A stretch of DNA of 64,000 bases from Flavobacterium circumlabens (GCF_004345565.1 NZ_SLWA01000005.1:268398-332397), one strand, 5' to 3'. Numbered from the stretch's first letter, positions 8,606-17,595 are shown. Numbers and translations are program-made. Notes: generated from the letters alone by a model not told the origin.

Positions 8606-9469
8606 ATGAACATTCTTGATGATTTGAAACTACAATACAAATTAGGTGGTATCGCAATGCGTGTTATTTATTGGAATGTAGCCTGTTTTCTGATTTCCTT
8701 AGTGTTCTTTTACCAATTTTCAATCGGGCAGTTTGCTTTTCCGGGCTGGCTGGCTTTATCATCAGATCCTGAAGTATTTTTATTTAAGCCGTGGACATTC
8801 TTAACCTATGCCTTTTTTCATGATGGATTCCTGCATTTGTTGTTTAATATGATGGTTTTAAATTTTGCCAGTAATTTGTTTTTAACCTTTTTTACACAAA
8901 AACAATATCTGGGATTGTACATTTTAAGTGCTGTTTTCTCCGGAATCATTTTTGTTTTAACCTATTATTTTTTAAATTATTCCGCTTCTATTGTTGGGGC
9001 TTCGGCTGCTATTATGGCAATTTTAGTAGCAACGACAACCTATCAGCCTCTAATGAATGTTCGTTTATTATTGGTAGGAAATGTAAAATTATGGCACATT
9101 ACCGCTGTAATTTTAATTTTAGATTTAATGCAGTTGCGACTGGGTAATATGGGTGGTCATATTTCACACCTGGCTGGAGCGTTCTTTGGATTTGCGTATA
9201 TAAAATTGCTTCAAAACGGAACAGATTTAAGTGTTATAATTTCTAAAATATTAGATTTTTTTGCCAATATTTTCAAAAAATCCCCTTCGACCCCATTTAA
9301 AAAAGTTCATAAAAATTATCAAAAACCTACAGAAAAAGTTACTTCCAGAATTGTTACAAAAGACAAAACCCAACAACAAATTGATGAAATTTTAGATAAG
9401 ATTAGTCAGTCAGGTTATGATTGTCTGACCAAAGAAGAAAAAGAGTTTTTATTTAAAGCTGGAAAATAA
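8606..9469 (+). CDS. Rhomboid family intramembrane serine protease with C-terminal DUF6576-like tail
   Basis: Second tandem rhomboid, 287 residues. Catalytic signatures are HDGFLHLLFNMMVLNFAS (about 72-89), GASAAIMAIL (Ser near 133; Ala replaces the second Gly of the more usual GxSG) and MGGHISHLAGAFFGF (about 182-196). After the last helix comes a basic, soluble tail of about 80 residues ending in QQIDEILDKISQSG and LTKEEKEFLFKAG, which I match to the DUF6576 tail found on Bacteroidetes rhomboids. Likely in one operon with mutL and the first rhomboid. Confidence 0.92.
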   Translation: MNILDDLKLQYKLGGIAMRVIYWNVACFLISLVFFYQFSIGQFAFPGWLALSSDPEVFLFKPWTFLTYAFFHDGFLHLLFNMMVLNFASNLFLTFFTQKQYLGLYILSAVFSGIIFVLTYYFLNYSASIVGASAAIMAILVATTTYQPLMNVRLLLVGNVKLWHITAVILILDLMQLRLGNMGGHISHLAGAFFGFAYIKLLQNGTDLSVIISKILDFFANIFKKSPSTPFKKVHKNYQKPTEKVTSRIVTKDKTQQQIDEILDKISQSGYDCLTKEEKEFLFKAGK

Positions 9470-9488
9470 TCCCTGTAATAAAGAAAGC

Positions 9489-10535
9489 ATGCAAAACCTG
9501 TCGTGGTTTAATAAATTGATGTTCTTTTTGAATATAGTACTTACTGTAGTGACATTTAGTATCTATGTTTTACCTTTCTTAGCCCCGAAAAGCTTTCCGC
9601 TTTTGTCGGTGCTGACGCTGTTTATGCCGGCCTTTTTTGTGATGAATGGATTGTTTTTCCTCTATTGGGCGATTCAGTTTAAAAAGCGTCTTATTTTGTC
9701 TGGTCTGGTATTGCTGACCGGGATTACATTTATTAATAAATTTTATAAATTTTCCGGCAAGGAATATGTAGAAGATGAGAAGGATTTTTCTGTAATGAGC
9801 TATAATGTTCGTCTTTTTAATGTGTTTAAATGGTTAGACCGTGATGATATTCCATCGAATATTAAAACGTTTATAGACGAAAAAGACCCTGATATTTTGT
9901 GCATTCAGGAATATTCCAATTCTGCTCATATTGACTTAAAAGTGTATCCGCATCGTTATATTTTTATAGACGGTAATCAAATAAAAACAGGGCAGGCCAT
10001 TTTTTCGAAATTTCCAATTCTGTATCAGGGCAGCATTATCTTTCCTAAATCAGACAATAATGTGATATATGCCGACATAAAGCTCGGTAAAGACGTTATA
10101 CGGGTATATAATATGCACCTGCAGTCGATTAAAATTTCTCCGGATGTCAATGATATTTCAGATAATATCGATAATGTAAATCAACAGAAATCACAGTTGA
10201 TTTATACCCGAATTAGTAAAGGGTTCCGACAGCAGCAGGAGCAGGCTGAAATTTTTAAAGAAAATATTAAACAATGTAAAAGCCCGATTATTATTTGCGG
10301 AGACATGAATAATAGTCCCTTTTCTTACGTGTACAGAAACATAAAAGGAAAGCTGAAAGATACTTTTGAAGAGGCTGGTCAGGGTTTTGGGGCAACCTAT
10401 AAATTCCGCTATTATCCGGCGCGAATCGATTATATCTTTACGGATAGTAAAATGAAAGTAAAACAATTCCAAAGTTTCTCTGATTTCGAAAATTCAGATC
10501 ATTATCCTATTATGACAAGGCTTTCGATGGAATGA
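9489..10535 (+). CDS. Endonuclease/exonuclease/phosphatase (EEP) family protein with N-terminal membrane segments
   Basis: A 348-residue protein with two or three hydrophobic segments in the first 90 residues, followed by an EEP (DNase I-like) domain. Motifs are MSYNVRLFN (about 103-111), DILCIQEYS (metal-binding Glu near 141), YNMHLQS (about 208), ICGDMNNSP (about 270-278) and the final SDHYPIMTRL (Asp-His near 338). The substrate is unknown; such proteins may be phosphodiesterases or phosphatases at the envelope. It follows the rhomboid gene by 19 bases and probably ends the mutL operon. Confidence 0.88.
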   Translation: MQNLSWFNKLMFFLNIVLTVVTFSIYVLPFLAPKSFPLLSVLTLFMPAFFVMNGLFFLYWAIQFKKRLILSGLVLLTGITFINKFYKFSGKEYVEDEKDFSVMSYNVRLFNVFKWLDRDDIPSNIKTFIDEKDPDILCIQEYSNSAHIDLKVYPHRYIFIDGNQIKTGQAIFSKFPILYQGSIIFPKSDNNVIYADIKLGKDVIRVYNMHLQSIKISPDVNDISDNIDNVNQQKSQLIYTRISKGFRQQQEQAEIFKENIKQCKSPIIICGDMNNSPFSYVYRNIKGKLKDTFEEAGQGFGATYKFRYYPARIDYIFTDSKMKVKQFQSFSDFENSDHYPIMTRLSME

Positions 10536-10585
10536 AAATTCTAAATATCAAATTCCAAATTCCAAAAAAAAAACATAGAATCTGG

Positions 10586-11200
10586 TTATAGCAGTTTTTG
10601 TGTTTTTAAATAATCCATTGCAAATTTACCTTCGTTAAAAAGCAAATCCAGTACGCTCAGATTGTTTATAAAACCATGTTTGTCATCAAAAACCTGCGTA
10701 TATTTTTCAAATGTATTGGGGTCTTTTTTTCCGTTGGCCAAAAATCTGAAGTCAGTACTGCCTGCTGTCTCTGCAAAATATTCCGTGGTCTTTCCGAACT
10801 CTAATTTCATTCTTAGGCACTTCGTTACAATAGCTAAAACTTCCATATTTAAATCCATTAGGAAAGTATGTTGTTTTTCGAAAACAGGACGAATATCATC
10901 TTCAAAAAATTCAAAGAAAGGAGAGCTTCTGTATCCGGCTTCCAAGGATTTAAAATGCTGTTTTTGCCAGTCGAATTCATTCTCGATTCGCACCTCTTTT
11001 GTTTTTTGATGTGGTGCCTTAGAATGCTTAACAGGTATATTTAATAACTGAATTCCGTTTGGACTGTAAATATAAGCGCGGTTTCTGTTGGTTTGTTTCT
11101 GAAAATTATCTTCCATTTCAAAAGTAATATTTTCAGATTGAGCCATCACTGCAAAGTGGCTGATTGACGGAAAATAGGTAGGAAGTAGTAGAGCGTTCAT
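10586..11200 (-). CDS. WbqC-like family protein
   Basis: A 204-residue protein of the WbqC-like family, often found with polysaccharide or envelope genes; its enzymatic role is unclear. Recognition comes from the opening ALLLPTYFPSISHFAVMAQ, the TNRNRAYIYSPNGIQLLNIPV segment around residues 37-58, and DWQKQHFKSLEAGYRSSPFFEF near 77-100. No signal peptide. It is the last gene of the minus-strand run parA-parB-DUF5683-dapB-lepB-WbqC, an arrangement common in Flavobacteriia, although a palindromic repeat separates it from lepB. Confidence 0.85.
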   Translation of the reverse strand: MNALLLPTYFPSISHFAVMAQSENITFEMEDNFQKQTNRNRAYIYSPNGIQLLNIPVKHSKAPHQKTKEVRIENEFDWQKQHFKSLEAGYRSSPFFEFFEDDIRPVFEKQHTFLMDLNMEVLAIVTKCLRMKLEFGKTTEYFAETAGSTDFRFLANGKKDPNTFEKYTQVFDDKHGFINNLSVLDLLFNEGKFAMDYLKTQKLL

Positions 11201-11218
11201 TGTGATTTATATTTAATC

Positions 11219-11266
11219 GGCAAATCGTTTAATCGTACTTTTAAAGAAACGATTAAACGATTTGCC
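11219..11266. repeat. Perfect inverted repeat between lepB and WbqC
   Basis: Two perfectly complementary 18-base arms (GGCAAATCGTTTAATCGT at 11219-11236 and its reverse complement at 11249-11266) around a 12-base loop. No T tract follows on either strand, so it is not a standard terminator. ATCGTTTAATCG repeats inside each arm, in keeping with the other word-based repeats of this window. Confidence 0.8.
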
Positions 11267-11287
11267 AGTTCAACGAATTAACGTTTT

Positions 11288-12862
11288 TTATGCTTTATTT
11301 TCTTTTCTTTTTCTCCAGAAGAATTCTCCAACGAAATAAAGGGCAAGCAAAATTAAGAAGTACTTAAAGTAAGATTGGGGCTGTCCTTCACCGTCAACAG
11401 TTGTGAATACTCGGCTCCAGCGAATTTTATTAATTCCTTTTGCGTTGCTGTCCCAGCTTAACCAGATGAAGACAGGTTTCCCTACGATATGATCTTCGGG
11501 AGTGTAACCAAAATACCTCGCATCCAATGAATTATGGCGATTGTCTCCCATCATCCAATAGTAATCTTGTTTGAATGTATAGGTAGTGGCAGGTTTTCCG
11601 TTAATTAAAATTTCTGACCCGTTTACCTGCAATTTATTTCCTTCGTAATTCGAGATTATTTCTTTGTAAAGCGGCAACGTTTTACGTGTCAAAGCCACCG
11701 TTGCTCCTTCTTTCGGAATATATATAGGCCCCATGTTATCGCAGCTCCAATTATTGGAAGTAGATGGTTTTCCATCCTGATAATCGGGGAAAATACCATC
11801 TTCAGGACCTTTAGTGATTTGTCTTTTTACACCTGTAATTCCGGGAACATTTTTTAGTCGGTCAACACTTGCCTGGGTTAATGCTCTGAAAAACAGAGTG
11901 TCTCTGTTTTTACCTGTAAAACCAGCACCATCGGTAATATCTAATTCTCTTAATAATGTCTCAAAATCAATCGGTGTTTTGCCATCATAACCTACAGAGT
12001 AAGAGTATTGTGGTTTTGCTCTTTCAGGAAATATAAGTTCTTTGCCATTTATAAAAACAATACCATCCTTAATTTGTAAAGAGTCACCTGGAATTCCAAC
12101 GCAGCGTTTTACGTAATTGGTTTTTTTATCAATTGGTTTGTAATAAAACTTATCAGCTGGAATGTACATATTGTAAGCAGTATCTCTGGGCCAGTTAAAT
12201 ACAACAATATCATTGTTTTTAATTTTTTGCAGGGCAGGAAGCCTTAAATACGGCAACTGAGGCCAGCTTAAATATGATTTTATTTTTGCAAAAGGAATAG
12301 TATCATGAACCATAGGCAGTGCCACAGTAGTCATAGGAACTCTCGGACCATAATTTACTTTACTTACAAAAAGGAAGTCACCAATTAATAATGATTTTTC
12401 CAACGATGAAGATGGAATTGTATACGGCTGTACCAGATAAGTGTGAACTAATGTTGCTACAATTATAGCAAAAAGCAAGGAGCTTACAGTATCAGCAGTT
12501 TTGTTTTCAGGAGTTAATTTTCGGTTAGCGTTATATTCTAATTTCTGGGTGTAGTTCACATAATAGATGTAAAATCCGAAAGTAAAAATGCCTAAAAAAG
12601 TATCCAAAGAAGATTTTTTTCCAAAAGTTCTTAAGGTTTCCACCCAAACAACCGGAAACATAATCAGATTGATAATTGGAATGAAAAGTAATAATGTCCA
12701 CCAGGTTGGTCGGCCAATGATTTTCATTAAAACAATTGAATTGTATACTGGAATTGCAGCTTCCCAACTTTTTCTTCCTGCTGCCTGATATAATTTCCAT
12801 GTTCCTAAGAAATGGATAATCTGTACTGCCAGGAAAAAAACAAACCAAAGATATAGTGTCAT
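11288..12862 (-). CDS. lepB: Signal peptidase I, large Bacteroidetes type
   Basis: Inner-membrane serine/lysine protease that removes signal peptides from secreted proteins. At 524 residues it is much longer than the usual 250-330. The N-terminal 110 residues hold several membrane segments; a further helix at about 124-143 precedes the catalytic region. The catalytic serine is in PSSSLEKSLLIGD (probably S153, with Leu instead of the usual Met after it), the general-base lysine in YVKRCVGIPGD (K252), and the last box is MMGDNRHNSLDARYFG near 437-452. Long insertions lie between the lysine box and the last box. It is 67 bases from dapB, in the par operon. Confidence 0.95.
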   Translation of the reverse strand: MTLYLWFVFFLAVQIIHFLGTWKLYQAAGRKSWEAAIPVYNSIVLMKIIGRPTWWTLLLFIPIINLIMFPVVWVETLRTFGKKSSLDTFLGIFTFGFYIYYVNYTQKLEYNANRKLTPENKTADTVSSLLFAIIVATLVHTYLVQPYTIPSSSLEKSLLIGDFLFVSKVNYGPRVPMTTVALPMVHDTIPFAKIKSYLSWPQLPYLRLPALQKIKNNDIVVFNWPRDTAYNMYIPADKFYYKPIDKKTNYVKRCVGIPGDSLQIKDGIVFINGKELIFPERAKPQYSYSVGYDGKTPIDFETLLRELDITDGAGFTGKNRDTLFFRALTQASVDRLKNVPGITGVKRQITKGPEDGIFPDYQDGKPSTSNNWSCDNMGPIYIPKEGATVALTRKTLPLYKEIISNYEGNKLQVNGSEILINGKPATTYTFKQDYYWMMGDNRHNSLDARYFGYTPEDHIVGKPVFIWLSWDSNAKGINKIRWSRVFTTVDGEGQPQSYFKYFLILLALYFVGEFFWRKRKENKA

Positions 12863-12929
12863 AATATTTTGTTTAAATGTTCGGGTTAAGATATTGAATA
12901 TGGAGTTTTTGCCTTAACCTTAAATTAGT

Positions 12930-13631
12930 TTATTTTAAATTTAAAACATCTTTCATGTTATAGATTCCCTTTTTGCCCGCCAGCCATTCCGCTGCTATAA
13001 CGGCTCCAAGAGCAAAACCTTCACGGTTGTGAGCCGTATGTTTTAGTTCGATATTGTCAACAATTGAATCGTAAGTCACGGTATGAGTTCCGGGAACGTC
13101 TCCAATTCTTTTGGCTTCTATATGAATTTCATTCGTTTTTGCGTCTTCTAATGTCCAATTGGCATAATTGCTGTTTTCAATAACACCTTTGGCTAATGAT
13201 ATCGCCGTTCCGCTTGGGGCATCTAATTTCTGTGTATGATGAATTTCTTCCATCGTCACTTTATAGGAATCAAATTGAGACATGATTTTGGCCAGATATT
13301 CATTCAGTTCAAAGAAAATATTTACCCCTAAACTAAAATTCGAACTGGAAATAAAGCCACCTTGTTTTTCATTGCAAAGCGCTATCATTTCATCATAATG
13401 TTCCAGCCAGCCGGTTGTGCCTGATACTACGGGAACATTGGCATGAAAACTATTTGAAATATTGGCTACGGCAGCGGTAGGAACACTAAAGTCGATAGCA
13501 ACATCAGCAGTCGAAAGTCCGTCGTAGCTGTTAAATTCGTCTTTCTTTAAAACAATTTCATGACCTCTTTCTAAAGCAATTCTTTCGATTACTTTGCCCA
13601 TTTTTCCATATCCTAAAAGCGCAATTTTCAT
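12930..13631 (-). CDS. dapB: 4-hydroxy-tetrahydrodipicolinate reductase
   Basis: NAD(P)H-dependent enzyme of lysine and meso-diaminopimelate synthesis. The 233-residue protein has the nucleotide-binding start KIALLGYGKMGK, the GTTGW segment near residue 75 and the family signature MEEIHHTQKLDAPSGTA near 127-143 (catalytic His and substrate-binding Lys). It is shorter than the roughly 270-residue enterobacterial enzyme, which is usual in Bacteroidetes. It lies between DUF5683 and lepB in one apparent operon. Confidence 0.96.
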   Translation of the reverse strand: MKIALLGYGKMGKVIERIALERGHEIVLKKDEFNSYDGLSTADVAIDFSVPTAAVANISNSFHANVPVVSGTTGWLEHYDEMIALCNEKQGGFISSSNFSLGVNIFFELNEYLAKIMSQFDSYKVTMEEIHHTQKLDAPSGTAISLAKGVIENSNYANWTLEDAKTNEIHIEAKRIGDVPGTHTVTYDSIVDNIELKHTAHNREGFALGAVIAAEWLAGKKGIYNMKDVLNLK

Positions 13632-13670
13632 TTGTATATTTTTTGAATTTTAACTAGAAAGTCAATCTAA

Positions 13671-14228
13671 TTAAAAGTGATAATTAAAAGTTAGTCCAAC
13701 ATTGGGTCTGAATGTCATGTCATCAGGGTAAATTTCCGGACGCAGTGATAGTCTTTCGTTTACGTTGAATTGAATTAAAGCCGCGTCAACATTGGCGTCG
13801 ATAATGTTTAAAACATAAAAACCTACAACGAACAGAGCAGATAAATCCCTGTTTCTCTGGTAGAATTTCTGACCGGCAATAAGCCTGCTGTCATCTAAAA
13901 AAGCATAATCATCAGGAAGGCCTTCCAGTCTTTTTTTGTAGGCATCGCGATAATTATTGTATTTTTTATTGTTATCGAGGTAAAAGTATAAACTGGTTCC
14001 AATAGCTCCGTAAACTAATGGAATTTTCCAATATTTTTTATTGTAAGCCTGACCAAGACCAGGTAAAATGGCAGAGTAAAATGCTGCTTTTGCTGGTGTA
14101 AGCGGATCTATTTCCTCTAACTTAGTAGTGTCTTTAGCGACTAAAACCGTCTCTTCTTTTGCCTGGGCGAAAAGAGAAACGGTTCCTATAAGAAAGAACA
14201 ATAGACTTATGGGGACAATTTTATTCAC
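13671..14228 (-). CDS. DUF5683 domain protein, probably envelope-associated
   Basis: A 185-residue protein of unknown function with an N-terminal signal peptide (SLLFFLIGTVSLFAQA). The DUF5683 core is recognised from TPAKAAFYSAILPGLGQAYNKKYWKIPLVYGAIG (residues about 44-77), followed by a predicted membrane-active region and NVDAALIQFNVNERLSLRP near 144-162. The start is a GTG at 14228 that shares one base with the parB stop (TAGTG), which points to translational coupling. Conserved position between parB and dapB in Flavobacteriia. Confidence 0.88.
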   Translation of the reverse strand: MNKIVPISLLFFLIGTVSLFAQAKEETVLVAKDTTKLEEIDPLTPAKAAFYSAILPGLGQAYNKKYWKIPLVYGAIGTSLYFYLDNNKKYNNYRDAYKKRLEGLPDDYAFLDDSRLIAGQKFYQRNRDLSALFVVGFYVLNIIDANVDAALIQFNVNERLSLRPEIYPDDMTFRPNVGLTFNYHF

Positions 14229-15130
14229 TACCCGTTTATTAATTTTATAATTCTGTTAAAGTCGGCTTCAGAATTAAAAGGAATTGTAATTTTTCCTTTA
14301 CCGTTGCCAGCGACTTTTATATCAACTTTCGCACCAAAATATTCGTTGAAGGTACTTTTCTTAACTTCTTCAATTTCAAAAGAAGATTCTGATTTTGCTT
14401 TTCCTTCCGCTTTTGGTTTCTCGCCTTCATGATAATTTTTTACCAAAGCTTCTGTCTCACGAACGGATAAATTCTGACTTACTATTTTCTGGTAAATATC
14501 TGTCTGAACATCTAAATCTTCAATATTAATGATTGCCCTGCCGTGACCCATGCTGATAAAACCATCACGAATACCAGTCTGAATAATAGGGTCTAATTTT
14601 AAAAGACGCAAATAATTGGCAATGGTAGAACGTTTTTTACCCACACGCTCGCTCATTTGTTCCTGGGTCAATTGAATTTCATCAATCAGACGCTGGTATG
14701 AAAGTGCGATTTCAATCGGATCTAAGTCATGACGCTGGATGTTTTCAACCAAAGCCATAACCAGCGATTCGTTGTCATTGGCAATACGGATGTAGGCAGG
14801 AACCGTCGTTAAACCTACCAAGGTAGAGGCACGTAAACGACGCTCTCCGGAAATTAGCTGGTATTTGTTGAAGTCTAATTTTCGAACAGTAATAGGCTGA
14901 ATCACACCAAGTTCTTTAATAGAAGTGGCTAGTTCACGTAATGATTCTTCATTAAAATTGCTTCTAGGCTGAAACGGATTTATTTCGATAGCACTTATTT
15001 CAAGCTCTATGATATTTCCAACAACCTTGTCAGCATTTTTGTCTTCTACTGAGGTAATGTCGTTTTCCGGATCTTTTAATAATGCTGATAATCCTCTTCC
15101 TAAGGCTTGTTTTTTAATTGCTTTTGTCAT
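14228..15130 (-). CDS. parB: Chromosome partitioning protein ParB
   Basis: CTP-dependent DNA clamp that binds parS and works with ParA in origin segregation. The 300-residue protein has QALGRGLSALLKD at the N-terminus (the ParA-stimulating patch), the ParB/Spo0J nuclease-like domain with NPFQPR near 52-57 and SGERRLRAS near 93-101, and a helix-turn-helix around TQEQMSERVGKKRSTIANYLRLL (about 155-177). It starts five bases after the parA stop. Confidence 0.96.
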   Translation of the reverse strand: MTKAIKKQALGRGLSALLKDPENDITSVEDKNADKVVGNIIELEISAIEINPFQPRSNFNEESLRELATSIKELGVIQPITVRKLDFNKYQLISGERRLRASTLVGLTTVPAYIRIANDNESLVMALVENIQRHDLDPIEIALSYQRLIDEIQLTQEQMSERVGKKRSTIANYLRLLKLDPIIQTGIRDGFISMGHGRAIINIEDLDVQTDIYQKIVSQNLSVRETEALVKNYHEGEKPKAEGKAKSESSFEIEEVKKSTFNEYFGAKVDIKVAGNGKGKITIPFNSEADFNRIIKLING

Positions 15131-15135
15131 AAAAA

Positions 15136-15903
15136 CTATTTACTGTTTTTCTTTATAATTTCCTGAGCTAAATTAATGTAATTAACTGCTCCTTTGCTGG
15201 TTGCGTCATAATTAATGATGCTTTCTCCAAAACTTGGAGCCTCGCTTAATTTTACATTTCGTTGAATAACGGTATCAAAAACCATATCGTTAAAATGTTT
15301 TTGAACTTCTTCAACTACCTGATTGGATAAACGTAATCTTGAATCATACATTGTTAATAACAATCCTTCAATATCAAGATCAGGGTTATGTATTTTTTGA
15401 ATACTTTTTATGGTGTTCAGTAATTTTCCTAATCCTTCAAGTGCGAAATATTCACACTGAATCGGAATAACTACAGAATCAGCCGCTGTTAAAGCATTTA
15501 AGGTTAACAAACCTAATGAAGGCGCGCAGTCGATAATGATAAAATCATAATCATCTTTCACACTTTCCAATGCTTTTTTAAGCATGTATTCTCTGTTTTC
15601 TTTATCAACCAATTCGATTTCGATGGCAACAAGGTCAATGTGAGCAGGTATCACATCAACATTTACAGCTGAACATTTTATAATCGTTTCTTTAGGGGTG
15701 TGGCTGTGTTCAAGTATTTGGTAGGTACCAATCTCAACTGATTCTACATCAATCCCAAGACCAGATGTCGCATTGGCCTGAGGATCAGCATCAATCAATA
15801 ATACTTTTTTTTCTAAAACACCCAATGAGGCCGCAAGATTTACCGATGTTGTAGTTTTTCCAACGCCTCCTTTTTGATTAGCAATCGCAATGATTTTGCC
15901 CAT
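15136..15903 (-). CDS. parA: Chromosome partitioning ATPase ParA (Soj type)
   Basis: Walker-type ATPase that forms gradients on the nucleoid and moves ParB-parS complexes. At 255 residues it is the short chromosomal form without an N-terminal helix-turn-helix. The deviant Walker A KGGVGKTTTSVNLAA is at about residues 10-24, Walker A' LLIDADPQANAT near 39-50, and Walker B DFIIIDCAPSLG near 119-130. First gene of the parA-parB-DUF5683-dapB-lepB run. Confidence 0.97.
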   Translation of the reverse strand: MGKIIAIANQKGGVGKTTTSVNLAASLGVLEKKVLLIDADPQANATSGLGIDVESVEIGTYQILEHSHTPKETIIKCSAVNVDVIPAHIDLVAIEIELVDKENREYMLKKALESVKDDYDFIIIDCAPSLGLLTLNALTAADSVVIPIQCEYFALEGLGKLLNTIKSIQKIHNPDLDIEGLLLTMYDSRLRLSNQVVEEVQKHFNDMVFDTVIQRNVKLSEAPSFGESIINYDATSKGAVNYINLAQEIIKKNSK

Positions 15904-16198
15904 TTATTTTCTGAATTTTGAACCGTAAAAATACAATTATTTATGGTTTTTGAAAATCTATTTTGTTAACATTTAAGAAACTTAGGTTAACCGCTGTTTG
16001 GTGGGTGTTTGATTGGATGTGTTTTTTGTTTTTCAAAGAAAACAGCTATGAAAAAGTCAGGTAGATAATGGTTCGTTTGACCTTAAAAAGTGTCATAAAT
16101 GAAATTTTATTTTTAATAAAAAGAAATTGGGAGGTTTTTGCGGGATTTTTCAAATTCCGGTTATGAAATTAAAAATAGTTCTTATTTCTCAATTTGTT
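15904..16198. other. Gene-free stretch upstream of parA and tRNA-Pro
   Basis: AT-rich sequence that should carry the parA promoter (minus strand). I see no convincing gene, parS-like palindrome or terminator in it. A reading frame from 16127 runs through the tRNA and is not a gene. Confidence 0.5.
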
Positions 16199-16228
16199 TT
16201 GGATAAGCAAAAAATAGTTATATATTTG
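16199..16228 (+). promoter_or_regulatory. Promoter of tRNA-Pro
   Basis: TTG (16199-16201), a 19-base spacer and TATATTTG (16221-16228) match the Bacteroidetes vegetative consensus exactly. The tRNA begins 10 bases downstream. Confidence 0.75.
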
Positions 16229-16238
16229 CACCCGCTTA

Positions 16239-16313
16239 CGGGGTGTAGCGTAGCCCGGTTATCGCGCCTGCTTTGGGAGCAGGAGGCCGCAGGTTCGAAT
16301 CCTGCCACCCCGA
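16239..16313 (+). tRNA. tRNA-Pro (anticodon UGG)
   Basis: A full cloverleaf folds by eye: acceptor CGGGGTG/CACCCCG, D stem GCG/CGC, anticodon stem CCTGC/GCAGG with loop TTTGGGA (anticodon TGG at 16274-16276), T stem GCAGG/CCTGC with loop TTCGAAT, and discriminator A at 16313. CCA is not encoded. A promoter precedes and a terminator follows it. Confidence 0.97.
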
Positions 16314-16315
16314 CG

Positions 16316-16350
16316 AAAATCCTTTCTGTATCTGCAGAAAGGATTTTTTT
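16316..16350 (+). terminator. Rho-independent terminator after tRNA-Pro
   Basis: AAAATCCTTTCTG pairs with CAGAAAGGATTTT around a six-base loop, followed by a T tract. Confidence 0.85.
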
Positions 16351-16430
16351 ATTTTATATCTATTTTAGATTCTCTATTTTAGAATAGCAAAAACTGATTA
16401 TCTGGCTTCTGAAATCCAACAATAAAAACT

Positions 16431-16438
16431 TACTTTTG
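16431..16438 (+). promoter_or_regulatory. Candidate -7 promoter element of trxB
   Basis: TACTTTTG matches TAnnTTTG and lies 26 bases before the trxB ATG. The -33 element is not an exact TTG. Confidence 0.45.
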
Positions 16439-16464
16439 CACCATCAATTTAACACAATTCTATT

Positions 16465-17412
16465 ATGTCAGATACTATCGAAAAAATTAAATGCCTAATT
16501 ATAGGTTCTGGTCCTGCGGGATATACCGCTGCTATTTATGCTGCCAGAGCTAATATGAATCCAGTTTTATACCAGGGAATGCAGCCGGGTGGTCAGTTGA
16601 CTACAACAAATGAAGTGGAGAATTTCCCGGGTTATGTTGATGGAGTTACAGGACCTGAAATGATGATTCAGCTGCAGGAACAAGCCAAACGTTTCGGCTC
16701 TGATATTCGTGATGGCTGGGCTACTAAAGTTGATTTTTCAGGAGATATTCATAAAGTATGGATTAACGATTCAATCGAATTACATTGTGAAACGGTTATT
16801 ATTTCTACAGGTGCTTCAGCTAAATATTTAGGATTACCATCAGAACAACATTATTTACAAATGGGTGGAGGAGTTTCTGCCTGCGCTGTTTGTGACGGAT
16901 TTTTCTACCGCAATCAGGAAGTGGTAATTGTTGGAGCTGGTGATTCTGCTTGTGAAGAGGCGCATTACTTATCTAAACTTTGTAAAAAAGTAACGATGTT
17001 GGTAAGAAGTGAAAAATTCAGGGCTTCTAAAATTATGGAAGACCGTGTCCGCAAAACCGAAAACATCGAAATTTTACTGAATCACGATACTGTTGAAGTA
17101 TTAGGAGACGGAAATGTGGTACATGCGATAAAAGCTTTGAACAAAACTACTGCTGAAGTTGTTGAAATTCCTGCAACCGGATTTTTCGTAGCTATTGGGC
17201 ATAAACCAAATACCGATATTTTTAAAGATTACCTAAATTTAGATGAAACCGGTTATATCATCAATACTCCGGGAACTTCTAATACCAATATTGCAGGTGT
17301 TTTTGTAGCCGGTGATGCTGCAGATCATGTATACCGTCAGGCGATTACGGCTGCAGGTACAGGTTGTATGGCTGCCCTGGATGCTGAAAGATATTTGGCA
17401 GCTAAAGAGTAA
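16465..17412 (+). CDS. trxB: Thioredoxin-disulfide reductase
   Basis: Cytosolic FAD enzyme that passes electrons from NADPH to thioredoxin. The 315-residue protein has the FAD-binding GSGPAGYTAAIYAARA (about 14-29), the redox-active pair in CAVCDG (C140 and C143), the NADPH-binding GAGDSACEEAHYL near 157-169, and GVFVAGDAAD near 278-287. Length and motif spacing are those of the low-molecular-weight TrxB. Monocistronic: a terminator lies just downstream and the next gene is convergent. Confidence 0.97.
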   Translation: MSDTIEKIKCLIIGSGPAGYTAAIYAARANMNPVLYQGMQPGGQLTTTNEVENFPGYVDGVTGPEMMIQLQEQAKRFGSDIRDGWATKVDFSGDIHKVWINDSIELHCETVIISTGASAKYLGLPSEQHYLQMGGGVSACAVCDGFFYRNQEVVIVGAGDSACEEAHYLSKLCKKVTMLVRSEKFRASKIMEDRVRKTENIEILLNHDTVEVLGDGNVVHAIKALNKTTAEVVEIPATGFFVAIGHKPNTDIFKDYLNLDETGYIINTPGTSNTNIAGVFVAGDAADHVYRQAITAAGTGCMAALDAERYLAAKE

Positions 17413-17588
17413 GTTTTCAGTTTTCAGTCTCGGTTCTCAGTCGCACTCTCAGCTTGTTGGAATTTGGACAAGACAATAAAATAAAAAAAGTCCCAATCAG
17501 TTTTTTACGATTGGGACTTTTGCTTTTTTTAATTTATAAAGTTTCACACTGAAAACTCAAAACTGCGACTGCAAACTGCGACTGAATA
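17413..17588. repeat. Intergenic inverted repeat, CAGTCTCAG family, flanking a terminator
   Basis: CAGTTTTCAGTCTCGG and TCTCAGTCGCACTCTCAG after trxB (17419-17453) are mirrored by CACTGAAAACTCAAAACTG, CGACTGCAAACTGCGACTG before the GIN gene stop (17548-17588). A bidirectional terminator sits between the arms. Related elements are at 35515-35580 and 38221-38283. Confidence 0.6.
17487..17531. terminator. Bidirectional terminator between trxB and the GIN gene
   Basis: AAAGTCCCAATC (17487-17498) pairs perfectly with GATTGGGACTTT (17509-17520) and has T runs on both sides. Confidence 0.85.
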
Positions 17589-17595
17589 CTAAATT

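Noticed and set aside
10536..10577. CAAATTCCAAATTCCAAAA repeat after the EEP gene
   Set aside because: Resembles one arm of the word-repeat families, but I could not find the opposite arm, so it was not called.
16127..16387. Reading frame across tRNA-Pro
   Set aside because: It runs through the tRNA and its terminator; no protein features.
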